Assembly (NCBI GenBank): GCA_026126205.1
Contig: JAHCJP010000001.1
Span: 744,001-808,000 of the forward strand
Source of the DNA: Maricaulaceae bacterium
Lineage (GTDB): Bacteria > Pseudomonadota > Alphaproteobacteria > Caulobacterales > Maricaulaceae
Direction: 5' to 3'
DNA: 64,000 bases
The position numbers and the translations under genes were made by a program. Shown here piece after piece: positions 20,280-28,154 of the stretch. Every line of letters starts with the position of its first letter. Within the stretch, counting starts at the first letter, position 1. Below the pieces are notes generated by a model. It did not search any database. It was not told where the DNA came from and saw only the letters and a program-made list of their open reading frames with translations.

Positions 20280-21140
20280 ATGAGCGCGTATCGGCTCCTC
20301 GGGCGCACGGGCGCCAAAGTTTCCAGCCTCGGTTTCGGCGTCAGCGGACCGCACGCCAGCCCCGCCGTGTCCCGCGCGGCGACAATCACCCTGGTGCGCC
20401 GCGCCGTGGAGCTGGGGGTGACGGCGTTCGACACCGGGCCGTCCTATGGCGATGGCGAGGCCGAACGGCGTTTGGGCGCCGCCCTGAAAGGGCTGGAACG
20501 TGACCGCCTGTTCGTCATCACCAAGGCCGGGGTGTCATCCAACGGCGGCGCCGGGCGGCGGATGCGCGATTTTTCGCCGGACGGCATTGAACGATCCTTG
20601 CTGGACAGCCTTGGCCGGCTGGGCCTGGACCAGGCCGACGCGCTGATGCTGCACGGCCCGTCGCCCGGCGACCTGACCCCGGCCCTGCTCGACCGGGTAG
20701 ATGCGTTGAAGGCGCGCGGACTGCTGCGCTTCACCGGCGTCTGCGGCCGCGGGGCGGAGCTTGACGCGGCCATAGATACCGGGCGCCTCGACCTGCTGAT
20801 GGCGCCGCTGAACGCCGGCCTGCCTGCGGCCGCTCTCGCCCGCTTCGCCCGCGCAAAGGCGGCCGGTATAGGCGTAATCGGCATAGAGGCGATGAGCGGC
20901 GCCCGGCGCGACGTGCGCGCCCCGGCCTCGCTCGCCGATCTCTGGTATCTGGCGCGCAGCGTCAAACAGGTGGTGACCGGCGCCGCACCGGCCGCTGCGA
21001 CAACTGATCCAGCCGAGGCGCTGGCCTGGGCCCTGGGCCGGCCGGATGCTGATTGCGTCCTGATCCAGACCACGCGGCTGGCGCATCTGGAAGCGAACGC
21101 CCGCAGCGCCGCCCTTGACCCCGCGCCCGCGCCCGCCTAG
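20280..21140 (+). CDS. Aldo/keto reductase family protein
   Basis: A 286-residue TIM-barrel oxidoreductase. The start SAYRLLGRTGAKVSSLGFGVSG is typical; the active-site Asp/Tyr region is FDTGPSYGDGEAERRLGAAL and the lysine region LFVITKAG. Substrate unknown. The usual QxxYN motif is replaced by APLNAGLP, so substrate binding or catalysis may be altered. It lies between bolA and grxD, whose products normally act together, and could be co-transcribed with both. Confidence 0.85.
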   Translation: MSAYRLLGRTGAKVSSLGFGVSGPHASPAVSRAATITLVRRAVELGVTAFDTGPSYGDGEAERRLGAALKGLERDRLFVITKAGVSSNGGAGRRMRDFSPDGIERSLLDSLGRLGLDQADALMLHGPSPGDLTPALLDRVDALKARGLLRFTGVCGRGAELDAAIDTGRLDLLMAPLNAGLPAAALARFARAKAAGIGVIGIEAMSGARRDVRAPASLADLWYLARSVKQVVTGAAPAAATTDPAEALAWALGRPDADCVLIQTTRLAHLEANARSAALDPAPAPA

Positions 21141-21169
21141 CTGATCAGGCGAGCCAGGAGCCCGCTCCC

Positions 21170-21493
21170 ATGACCGATATTCAGGACGAAATCCGCGATC
21201 TGGTGACCGGACGCGACGTGGTGCTGTTCATGAAAGGCACGCCGATGATGCCGCAATGCGGCTTCTCTTCGGTCGTCGCCCGGGTGCTGGACCATCTGCA
21301 AGTCGAGTATGACAGCGTCAATGTGCTGGAGCGCGGCGACATCCGCGAGGGGATCAAAACCTATTCCGACTGGCCGACGATTCCGCAACTGTACGTGAAG
21401 GGCGAGTTCGTCGGCGGCTGCGACATCGTCAAGGAGATGTTCCAGAGCGGTGAATTGCAGGCCTATCTGAAGGACAAGGGCGTGCTGGCCTGA
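21170..21493 (+). CDS. grxD: Monothiol glutaredoxin, Grx4 type
   Basis: A 107-residue CGFS glutaredoxin. Motifs: VVLFMKGTPMMPQCGFSSVVARVL with the single active-site Cys, TYSDWPTIPQLYVKGEFVGGCDIV for glutathione binding. These proteins carry and transfer [2Fe-2S] clusters, often with BolA proteins. AGGAG precedes the ATG. The third gene of the bolA-AKR-grxD group. Confidence 0.97.
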   Translation: MTDIQDEIRDLVTGRDVVLFMKGTPMMPQCGFSSVVARVLDHLQVEYDSVNVLERGDIREGIKTYSDWPTIPQLYVKGEFVGGCDIVKEMFQSGELQAYLKDKGVLA

Positions 21494-21513
21494 GGGGCTG
21501 AGCCTGCCTGAGC

Positions 21514-21891
21514 CTACCGCCCGATCACCGGGTTCATAATCACGATCTGGTCGGCGCTGCGCACGCCCAGCTCCTCGAAACCGAAACCCAGCTCAGTGCC
21601 TTGCGGTTCATGCGCATCGCAATAATCGTCGCGCACGCGGCGGAAGGTCAGCTCGCGCCGGTCGCCGCGGCGCGTCACCTGCACCTCGATATCCACCCGC
21701 ACCGTGCAGCCGCTGGACGGCACACGGACGACCAGGATGTCGCCGCTGACGATGCGGTGGCCCAGGATCGGCATCAGCGGCTCCGGCTCCGCCCGTTCGC
21801 CGCCCGGCACGAAGGGCAGGCGCTGCGCGGCGCCGCAAGCGGAAAGCGACAGCGCCGCGGCGGCGAGAACGAGAAGGCGAAACGGGCTCAT
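21514..21891 (-). CDS. Small predicted lipoprotein of unknown function
   Basis: A 125-residue protein with the lipoprotein signal FRLLVLAAAALSLSAC. After the Cys it is Pro/Glu-rich, then shows a beta-strand-rich region (HRIVSGDILVVRVPSSGCTVRVDIEVQV) and a second Cys in DDYCDAHEPQGTELGFGFEELG. The two non-lipobox Cys could form a disulfide in the periplasm. No family is recognised. It is convergent with grxD and lies just downstream of rpsD on the same strand, separated by a strong terminator. Confidence 0.7.
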   Translation of the reverse strand: MSPFRLLVLAAAALSLSACGAAQRLPFVPGGERAEPEPLMPILGHRIVSGDILVVRVPSSGCTVRVDIEVQVTRRGDRRELTFRRVRDDYCDAHEPQGTELGFGFEELGVRSADQIVIMNPVIGR

Positions 21892-21964
21892 GGGCTGTCC
21901 TGTGCATCGGGTGGTGGACCGCTTGATAGCGCCGGCGCGGGCGCGCGCAAAGGGCGGAAATGCA

Positions 21965-21992
21965 AAAGGGCCCGCGCGGCCGCGGGCCCTTT
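21965..21992 (-). terminator. Rho-independent terminator of rpsD
   Basis: A perfect 12-base stem, AAAGGGCCCGCG paired with CGCGGGCCCTTT, with a four-base loop, lies 26 bases after the rpsD stop codon. A-rich and T-rich arm ends make it usable in either direction. Confidence 0.88.
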
Positions 21993-22017
21993 CGGGTCTC
22001 ATTAGGCGAAACCGGCC

Positions 22018-22635
22018 TTACGAGGCGTAGTATTCCACGACCAGGTTCGGCTCCATCTTCGCCGCATAAGGCACTTCGGCGAACTCCGGCGTGCGCACAT
22101 AGGTCGCCTTCATCGCCTTGGGATCAAGGTCGATATAGTCCGGCACGTCGCGCTCCGGGCTCTGCAGCGCCTCCAGCACCAGCGCCATGTTGCGCGACCG
22201 GTCGCGCACCTCGATGACATCGCCGGGCTTGCAGGTGTAGCTGGCGATGTTCACGCGTTTGCCGTTCACCTTGACGTGGCCGTGGTTCACGAACTGACGC
22301 GCGGCGAACACGGTGGGCACGAACTTGGCGCGATAGACGATGGCGTCCAGGCGGCTTTCCAGCAGGCCGATCAGGTTCTCGGCCGTGTTGCCCTTGCGGC
22401 GCTGGGCCTCGGTGTAGATGCGGCTGAACTGCTTTTCGGTGATGTTGCCGTAATAGCCCTTTAGCTTCTGTTTCGCCATCAGCTGCAGGCCGAAGTCGCT
22501 CATCTTGCCCTTGCGGCGCTGGCCATGCTGGCCGGGGCCATAGGGGCGGGAATTGAGCGGCGATTTCGGACGGCCCCAGATGTTCTCGCCCATCCGGCGG
22601 TCGATCTTGTACTTTTGCGACTGGCGCTTCGACAT
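22018..22635 (-). CDS. rpsD: 30S ribosomal protein S4
   Basis: A 205-residue primary rRNA-binding protein of the small subunit. The N-terminus [24 protein letters not shown] and the S4 RNA-binding domain ([40 protein letters not shown]) are exact family features. Length is standard. The four-Cys zinc site of some S4 proteins is absent, as is usual in this group. It stands alone rather than in the alpha operon, as in other alphaproteobacteria. A GAGAGA-type ribosome site precedes the ATG. Confidence 0.98.
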   Translation of the reverse strand: MSKRQSQKYKIDRRMGENIWGRPKSPLNSRPYGPGQHGQRRKGKMSDFGLQLMAKQKLKGYYGNITEKQFSRIYTEAQRRKGNTAENLIGLLESRLDAIVYRAKFVPTVFAARQFVNHGHVKVNGKRVNIASYTCKPGDVIEVRDRSRNMALVLEALQSPERDVPDYIDLDPKAMKATYVRTPEFAEVPYAAKMEPNLVVEYYAS

Positions 22636-22729
22636 GTCTCTCTCTTCTTCGGCGCGGCCCGGCGCTGGCTCCCTCATGCCAGCGCGATCTCAACGGCGGT
22701 TCACGCGCCCTCCCGTGGGTTCAACACGC

Positions 22730-22746
22730 AAGGCCCGATGGGCCTT
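22730..22746. promoter_or_regulatory. Hairpin in the likely rpsD leader
   Basis: AAGGCCC-GAT-GGGCCTT forms a seven-base-pair stem about 95 bases upstream of rpsD. S4 autoregulates through mRNA structures in some bacteria, so this could be part of a leader; it could also be a stray terminator. Evidence is weak. Confidence 0.3.
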
Positions 22747-22855
22747 TGACGAGGGAAGCGGGGGTTCTACTGCCCCGGCGAGGAAAGTCAATGCGACAGG
22801 GCGGTATGCAAGCGTCTGCTTTGCCTTGCCTTCCGCTGCGACCACGATGCGCGCA

Positions 22856-23461
22856 ATGACGCGCAGGCTATCCATTGTCGCTCTTGTCGCCAGTTTGCTG
22901 CTGGGTACTGCCGAAGCGTCGACAGCCCCGGTTATCAACCGGTGCCTGGCCGAGGCTGAAGCCGCCGGATGGCGGGTTCATACGCGCATCACCGGGCCGT
23001 ACCGCGCCCCCCAGTTGCGGTCCTATGTCGAGCGCGATGGCGTTCGCGTCCGTCTGGAGAGAAATCTGCCGCACCCGTTCCGCTACGTTTTCGAACTACA
23101 GGCGCATCTCCCCGGCGCCGGACCGCAGCCCAGACGCGTCGATCTGACGCTTGCGAACGCGGACGGCGAACTGATGCGGGTTTCACTCGCGGAAACGGTT
23201 CTGCGCCGCGCATGGCGCAGCCGCGCCTTCCTGGCGCGTGCCGAGCGCGAAGTGGAGGTGGAAGAATTGAACGCCCTGCTCGCCGCCGCGAGCGGTCCGG
23301 TTATTATAGAGGCCGAAGCCGTGTCAGGATCAGGCCCGCACAGCCTGACGCGAAGCGAGGGCAACCTGTCCGGCCTCGACGAAGCCCTCGAAACCCAGCG
23401 GCAGCAGGTCGCCGAGATGTTGCAGCGCCATCGCGGAATCGGTTGCGCCCACGTCGATTGA
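22856..23461 (+). CDS. Secreted protein of unknown function
   Basis: A 201-residue protein with a clear signal peptide, RRLSIVALVASLLLGTAEA, probably cleaved before STAP. The mature part is mixed alpha/beta with a Cys near each end (INRCLAEAEAAG and GIGCAHVD), which could form a disulfide in the periplasm. The middle has RSYVERDGVRVRLERN and many arginines. No domain is recognised. An alternative ATG at 22847 would add three residues. It stands alone between rpsD (divergent) and queD (convergent). Confidence 0.65.
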   Translation: MTRRLSIVALVASLLLGTAEASTAPVINRCLAEAEAAGWRVHTRITGPYRAPQLRSYVERDGVRVRLERNLPHPFRYVFELQAHLPGAGPQPRRVDLTLANADGELMRVSLAETVLRRAWRSRAFLARAEREVEVEELNALLAAASGPVIIEAEAVSGSGPHSLTRSEGNLSGLDEALETQRQQVAEMLQRHRGIGCAHVD

Positions 23462-23492
23462 AGCTCTCGCCCGCCCGGCGCTGTTCTAGGGT

Positions 23493-23933
23493 TCAGGCCC
23501 GCGCATCCGCGTAACAGTTCGGCGTCTCCCAGACGCGGACGCGGATCACCCGCACGCCGTCGTCCTTCAACAGCTCAGCCGAAACGCGAAGCAGCTCAAG
23601 CGCGATGTTCTCGGCTGTCGGGGCCGCGTCCATCAGATACACCGGGCGGCCATAGCGGGCGTTCGAGTCGCACACCGCCTGCACCGCCGGGTCGGGGTCG
23701 CCGCGCATCAGGATCGCCGTATGGTCCCAGTGGGCGTCGATCCAGCCGCCGACCTTGCGCTTGACGACGCCGAAATCGACCACGCGCCCGGCGGCGTCGA
23801 GGCCCGCGTCCGCCGCGCAGACGATCTCGGCGGTATAGCGGTGGCCGTGAAAGGCGCGGCAGATGCCCTCATGCCCCGGAATGCGGTGCAGCGCGTCCCA
23901 GGATATCAGCCGCGCGCAGGTGATCTCGCTCAT
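23493..23933 (-). CDS. queD: 6-carboxy-tetrahydropterin synthase QueD family protein
   Basis: A 146-residue T-fold enzyme of the PTPS/QueD family, which makes the pterin intermediate of queuosine (tRNA wobble base) synthesis. The zinc histidines are in DALHRIPG and CRAFHGHRY; the same CRxxHGH holds the catalytic Cys. DHTAIL and PTAENIALEL match the family. The partner queC or queE is not in the window. Its start overlaps the trmJ stop (ATGA), so it is translated after trmJ, giving a two-gene tRNA-modification operon. Confidence 0.9.
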   Translation of the reverse strand: MSEITCARLISWDALHRIPGHEGICRAFHGHRYTAEIVCAADAGLDAAGRVVDFGVVKRKVGGWIDAHWDHTAILMRGDPDPAVQAVCDSNARYGRPVYLMDAAPTAENIALELLRVSAELLKDDGVRVIRVRVWETPNCYADARA

Positions 23934-24670
23934 CGCTGTCCGTCCTTCTTTCCCCGCCGCCCGCGCCCGTGCGCCAGCGCCTTGATGGCGCCGCGGAAGG
24001 TGCGGGCTTCCTGCTCCGTAAACCGGGCGCGGCCAAGCGCCGTGCGCAGGTTATGGACCATCAGCGGGGTTTTTTCAGGGGGGAAGAAGAAACCGGCGGC
24101 GTCCAGCTCTGTCTCGAAATGCTCGAACAGGCGCAGCATCTCCTGCTTCGGGGCGGCGGGGGAAAGCTCCCTGAACGCTCCCGGCGCGTCCTCCCCCGCC
24201 CGCCATTCATAGGCCGCCAGCGCGACGGAAACGCCGAGATTGAGCGAGCGGAAAGCCGGGTCGACCGGAAAAGTCAGGATCGCGTCGGCGCTCGCCACGT
24301 CCTCGTTTTCCAGTCCCTGGCGCTCGGCCCCGAACAGGATGCCGGTCTTTTCGCCGCTTGCGGCCGCCGCGCGCAGTTCGGCCATCGCCGCGCGCGGGGT
24401 CAGCACCCGCTTCTCCATGCCGCGCGGCCGGGCGGTGGCGGCGAAGACCAGCGTCAGGTCCGCCATGGCTTCCGCCGTGGTCTCGAACACCTTCGCGCTG
24501 TCCAGCACCGGCGAACCGGCGGCCATGGCCTCGGCCTGCGGATTCGGCCAGCCGTCGCGCGGGGCGGCGAGGCGCAGGTCCGATAGCCCGAAATTGCCCA
24601 TGGCGCGCGCCGCGGCGCCGATATTCTCGCCCATCTGCGGGGCGACCAGGATGAAGGCCGGCGCGGTCAC
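23930..24670 (-). CDS. trmJ: tRNA (cytidine/uridine-2'-O-)methyltransferase TrmJ family
   Basis: A 246-residue SPOUT methyltransferase. The knot motifs are visible: [24 protein letters not shown] (motif 1), [16 protein letters not shown] (motif 2) and [23 protein letters not shown] (motif 3). This pattern is TrmJ/LasT, which methylates ribose at position 32 of tRNA. GTG start. Together with queD it forms an RNA-modification pair. Confidence 0.9.
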   Translation of the reverse strand: MTAPAFILVAPQMGENIGAAARAMGNFGLSDLRLAAPRDGWPNPQAEAMAAGSPVLDSAKVFETTAEAMADLTLVFAATARPRGMEKRVLTPRAAMAELRAAAASGEKTGILFGAERQGLENEDVASADAILTFPVDPAFRSLNLGVSVALAAYEWRAGEDAPGAFRELSPAAPKQEMLRLFEHFETELDAAGFFFPPEKTPLMVHNLRTALGRARFTEQEARTFRGAIKALAHGRGRRGKKDGQR

Positions 24671-24757
24671 AGCCCCGCCCCTTCCGGTCGCGGTCGCGCG
24701 ATGCTAGGAACCGCGCGGCCGCATTCGGGGCCGGACCAGCAGGGAAAGCGGAGCGTC

Positions 24758-25975
24758 ATGGCGAAGATCAAAGTCGACAACCCTGTCGTCGAGCTCGACG
24801 GCGACGAGATGACCCGAATCATCTGGGCGATGATCAAGGAACGCCTGATCCTGCCCTATCTCGACATTGATCTGAAATATTACGACCTGTCGATCGAGAA
24901 CCGCGACGCCACCGGCGACCAGGTGACCATCGACGCCGCCGAGGCGATCAAGAAGCACGGCGTCGGCGTGAAATGCGCCACCATCACCCCCGACGAGGCG
25001 CGGGTGGAGGAATTCGGCCTGAAGAAGATGTGGAAGTCGCCCAACGGCACCATCCGCAACATTCTCGGCGGCGTGGTGTTCCGCGAACCGATCGTGATCT
25101 CCAATATTCCACGTCTGGTGCCAGGGTGGACAAAGCCGATCGTGATCGGCCGCCATGCCTTCGGCGACCAGTACCGCGCCACCGACTTCCTGGTCCCCGG
25201 CCCCGGCAAGCTGACCATGCGCTGGGAGGCGCGCGAGGGCGGCGAGACCAAGGAGTTCGAGGTTTATGACTTCCCCGCCGCCGGCGTCGCCATGGGCATG
25301 TACAATCTGGATGACTCGATCCGCGACTTCGCGCGCGCCTGCCTGAATTACGGGCTGCAGCGCGGCTGGCCGGTGTATCTGTCGACCAAGAACACGATCC
25401 TGAAAGCCTATGACGGGCGCTTCAAGGACCTGTTCCAGGAAGTCTATGACGCCGAGTTCGCGCAAGGCTTCGAGGCCAAGGGCATTTCTTACGAACACCG
25501 CCTGATCGACGACATGGTCGCCGCGGCGATGAAATGGTCCGGCGGCTTCGTCTGGGCGTGCAAGAACTATGACGGCGACGTGCAGTCCGACACCGTGGCG
25601 CAGGGCTTCGGCTCGCTGGGCCTGATGACGTCGGTGCTGATGACGCCGGACGGCCAGACGGTGGAGGCCGAGGCCGCCCACGGCACCGTCACCCGCCACT
25701 ACCGCCAGCACCAGCGCGGCGAGCAGACCTCGACCAACTCCATCGCCTCCATCTTCGCGTGGACGCGCGGCCTCGCCCATCGCGGCCGCATGGACGAAAA
25801 CCAGGCGCTGGTCGATTTCGCCAGCAAGCTGGAAGAGACCGTGATCGGCACGGTCGAGGCCGGCTATATGACCAAGGATCTGGCGCTGCTGGTCGGCGAC
25901 CAGCAGGGCTGGCTCAGCACCGAGGGCTTCCTGGAGAAGGTCGGCGAGCGTTTCGCGCAGGCGATGAAGGGCTAG
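24758..25975 (+). CDS. icd: NADP-dependent isocitrate dehydrogenase
   Basis: A 405-residue dimeric eukaryote-like (type II) isocitrate dehydrogenase, converting isocitrate to 2-oxoglutarate in the TCA cycle. Motifs: [16 protein letters not shown], the substrate loop [34 protein letters not shown], and [18 protein letters not shown] with the NADP-binding residues. The ATG at 24758 gives the family's standard start ([10 protein letters not shown]). It is convergent with the anti-sigma gene, nine bases away. Confidence 0.98.
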   Translation: MAKIKVDNPVVELDGDEMTRIIWAMIKERLILPYLDIDLKYYDLSIENRDATGDQVTIDAAEAIKKHGVGVKCATITPDEARVEEFGLKKMWKSPNGTIRNILGGVVFREPIVISNIPRLVPGWTKPIVIGRHAFGDQYRATDFLVPGPGKLTMRWEAREGGETKEFEVYDFPAAGVAMGMYNLDDSIRDFARACLNYGLQRGWPVYLSTKNTILKAYDGRFKDLFQEVYDAEFAQGFEAKGISYEHRLIDDMVAAAMKWSGGFVWACKNYDGDVQSDTVAQGFGSLGLMTSVLMTPDGQTVEAEAAHGTVTRHYRQHQRGEQTSTNSIASIFAWTRGLAHRGRMDENQALVDFASKLEETVIGTVEAGYMTKDLALLVGDQQGWLSTEGFLEKVGERFAQAMKG

Positions 25976-25984
25976 GCCGGAGGC

Positions 25985-26890
25985 CTATTCCCCGCGGATC
26001 GGCTGCGGTTCCGGCTCCGCATCGGGTTGCGGCCGCCCCGGCGTCTCGGCGCCGGGCGCGGAAACCACCACGGTCTCTCGCGCGCGGTCCGGCTCCGGCC
26101 GCGACGGCGCCGGCTGAACCGCCGGCTGAACCGGCGTGCGCTGACGGTGAATGTCGGCGGCCAGCGCGCGCAGCTCCGCCCCCGGCAGCGAGCCGGCCAG
26201 CCCGAAGGCGAGATCGCCGTCGGTCCAGTAGGCGAGGTCCGCATCGCCGAAAGCGGTCAGACGTGGCCCGGTGGTTCCATTCGCCGCCGGCAGCGAAGAC
26301 ATGAACATCACCGAACGTCCCGATGCATCGCGATAGCGGATACGCCGCACCTGGCGTTCGCCGGCCGTAACCGTCTCCGCCGAAACCGGCGTCAGCCCGT
26401 GATGGCTGAGATCCGGCGCCCCGGCCATGATCGGCGAGTCGGCGACGAAGTCGCCCGCCGCAGCCGCCGTCTGCGTGCCGCCCGCCGGGAACAGCACCAT
26501 GGCGAGGCTATGGGATTCGGCGGCGCGTTCATGCGCGCCTCCCGCCCCGCCGGCGAACCAGCCGAGCCCGAAAACGGCGACCGCCGCGGCGGCGGCGGTC
26601 AGCGCAAGGCGCGGCTCGATCACGCTCCATTCTATTAATGGCCGCTTGCGCAGCACCGCGTCCACAAGCCGGCGCGGCGGTGGCTGCAGCATCGCCGGGG
26701 CGAAAGCATCGCGTATTTCGGCGTTCTGACGGGCGTAGGCCTGCAGCTTCGCGGCCAGCGCCGGGCGGAGGCTCAGATGCTTCTCGACCAGCGCCTTGCG
26801 GGCGGGGCTGTCGTCCAGCCGCCCGTCGGCGTACGCCAGCAGGTCCAGCTCTCCAACGCCGTCTTGTTCAGTTTCAGCTTCCGGTTTCAT
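25985..26890 (-). CDS. Membrane-anchored anti-sigma factor (predicted)
   Basis: A 301-residue protein with a soluble N-terminal part starting GELDLLAYADGRLDDSPARKALVEKHL, as in many anti-sigma domains. One membrane helix (ALTAAAAAVAVFGLGWFAGG) lies near residue 100, and a periplasmic domain and Pro/Glu-rich tail follow. The His-Cys-Cys zinc motif of ZAS proteins is missing. It begins one base after the ECF sigma stop codon and so is co-transcribed with it; it most likely holds that sigma factor at the membrane until a signal is sensed. Confidence 0.85.
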   Translation of the reverse strand: MKPEAETEQDGVGELDLLAYADGRLDDSPARKALVEKHLSLRPALAAKLQAYARQNAEIRDAFAPAMLQPPPRRLVDAVLRKRPLIEWSVIEPRLALTAAAAAVAVFGLGWFAGGAGGAHERAAESHSLAMVLFPAGGTQTAAAAGDFVADSPIMAGAPDLSHHGLTPVSAETVTAGERQVRRIRYRDASGRSVMFMSSLPAANGTTGPRLTAFGDADLAYWTDGDLAFGLAGSLPGAELRALAADIHRQRTPVQPAVQPAPSRPEPDRARETVVVSAPGAETPGRPQPDAEPEPQPIRGE

Positions 26891-26891
26891 A

Positions 26892-27410
26892 TCATTTCAC
26901 TCTGCGGAGCCGTGCTCCGCCCCCCTCTTCGCCTCCAGACTCCCCCTCAATCATCTGTCTTATCGCCTCACGTCCGCGCGACAGGCGCGAACGGATGGTG
27001 CCGATCGGCGCGTCCAGGATTTTCGCCGCCTCGTCGTAGGCGAAACCCTCCAGCGCCACCAGCGTCACCGCCGCGCGCTGGTCCTCCGGCAGGCTTTGCA
27101 AGGCCTCGACCACATCGCGGCAATGCGCCTGTTCGAACTGCCGCGCCGGTTCGGCCAGCGCCGCGCCCGCATCCTCCAGCACCGTTTTCGGCGCCCGGTC
27201 GATCTTGCGCCGCCGCTGGCTGACGAAGATCCGGTACAGGATCCGGAACAGCCAGGACCGCAGCGAGCCGCGGCGCATCCATAGATTATGCTTCCGCAAC
27301 GCCCGCTCCAGACAATCCTGGACCAGGTCATCGGCCGAAGCCTGATTTCCCGTCAGCGACCATGCATAGCGCCGCAAGTGCGGAATCTCTTGCACGATCA
27401 GCCATTTCAC
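26892..27410 (-). CDS. ECF-family RNA polymerase sigma factor
   Basis: A 172-residue sigma factor with sigma-2 (YAWSLTGNQASADDLVQDCLERAL, RGSLRSWLFRILYRIFVS) and sigma-4 (LPEDQRAAVTLVALEGFAYDEAAKILDAPIGTIRSRLSRGR) domains. GTG start. It is upstream of its anti-sigma gene in one operon and divergent from the DUF4168 gene. Both directions carry a GGAAC/CGTC promoter, so it probably activates itself and that neighbour. Confidence 0.93.
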   Translation of the reverse strand: MKWLIVQEIPHLRRYAWSLTGNQASADDLVQDCLERALRKHNLWMRRGSLRSWLFRILYRIFVSQRRRKIDRAPKTVLEDAGAALAEPARQFEQAHCRDVVEALQSLPEDQRAAVTLVALEGFAYDEAAKILDAPIGTIRSRLSRGREAIRQMIEGESGGEEGGGARLRRVK

Positions 27411-27495
27411 ATCCGATTCCGGTATCGGTCCGCCCTCCGTTCCGGCCTCCCCGGCCCGGCGCGCCGCAGACCCGCGGCCGCACCTTGAACGTATC

Positions 27496-27521
27496 GACGC
27501 GCAGGCAGCGGCGAAAGTTCC
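27496..27521 (-). promoter_or_regulatory. ECF-type promoter of the sigma/anti-sigma operon
   Basis: On the minus strand GGAAC (27521-27517) is followed after 17 bases by CGTC (27499-27496). The three bases after GGAAC are TTT, as in the divergent promoter. It ends about 85 bases before the GTG of the sigma gene, indicating autoregulation. Confidence 0.75.
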
Positions 27522-27561
27522 GGCGCCGATATCGGTTTGTACAATTTATCGCAACGGCTGC

Positions 27562-27586
27562 GGAACTTTTTCGTCCCTCCTGCGTC
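27562..27586 (+). promoter_or_regulatory. ECF-type promoter of the DUF4168 gene
   Basis: GGAAC (27562-27566) and CGTC (27583-27586) are separated by 16 bases, with TTT after GGAAC. It matches the opposite-facing promoter at 27496-27521. The downstream ATG is at 27651, giving a leader of roughly 60 bases. Confidence 0.7.
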
Positions 27587-27650
27587 CCCGTGAACAGCCG
27601 CGGCGATGCGCGCCGTGGCGCACATTCAGCAACCCGTCTGGGGAAATCAT

Positions 27651-28025
27651 ATGTCTTTCAAGAGCTTGTTCGTTTCGGCCGCTGGCGCGGCTTTGATGTT
27701 CGGCGCCGCGGCCGTGGCGCAGCCAGCCGAGTATCAGATGCAGCAGCCCGGAGCGGCGGCGGAAACCCCGCAGTTCACTGACGCGCAAATCGAGGCCTAC
27801 GCCAACGCGGTGACGCGCGTCAGCGAGATCACCTCTGAATGGCTTCCGCGCATGGACGCCGCAGAGAACGACCAGGCGCGCATGGAGATCCAGCAGGAGA
27901 TGCAGGAGCCGCTGGTCGCTGCGGTGGAGGCCGAGGGCCTGTCCGCGCAGGAATACAACGAAATCACCTTCGCCGCGCAGAACGACCCCGCACTGGCGCA
28001 GCGCATCTCGGCGCTTCTGGAGTAG
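27651..28025 (+). CDS. DUF4168 family secreted protein
   Basis: A 124-residue protein with signal peptide FKSLFVSAAGAALMFGAAAVAQ, a Gln/Pro-rich linker and a helical DUF4168 domain (FTDAQIEAYANAVTRVSEI ... LSAQEYNEITFAAQNDPALAQRI). The function of this family is not known; it is periplasmic. GGGGAAA precedes the ATG. It faces away from the ECF sigma operon and has a matching promoter, so it is a likely target of that sigma factor, perhaps an envelope-stress protein. Confidence 0.85.
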   Translation: MSFKSLFVSAAGAALMFGAAAVAQPAEYQMQQPGAAAETPQFTDAQIEAYANAVTRVSEITSEWLPRMDAAENDQARMEIQQEMQEPLVAAVEAEGLSAQEYNEITFAAQNDPALAQRISALLE

Positions 28026-28051
28026 GCGGCAAGCCGAAACCGGAAGAGAGA

Positions 28052-28079
28052 ACGGCGGGTCCCCCGGCCCGCCGTTTTT
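28052..28079 (+). terminator. Rho-independent terminator after the DUF4168 gene
   Basis: ACGGCGGG and CCCGCCGT form an eight-base stem followed by TTTTT, 27 bases after the stop codon. Confidence 0.9.
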
Positions 28080-28154
28080 CTTTGTCTGCAAGCCTGTCCC
28101 GCGCAATGATGCGCCGGGGCCGATTCCCTTTTCGGCTACGTTGCGGGCGGGCGC

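Noticed and set aside
22553-22855. Upstream part of the open frame before the secreted protein gene
   Set aside because: It overlaps rpsD antisense, and the signal peptide begins at 22856, so only the later start makes sense.
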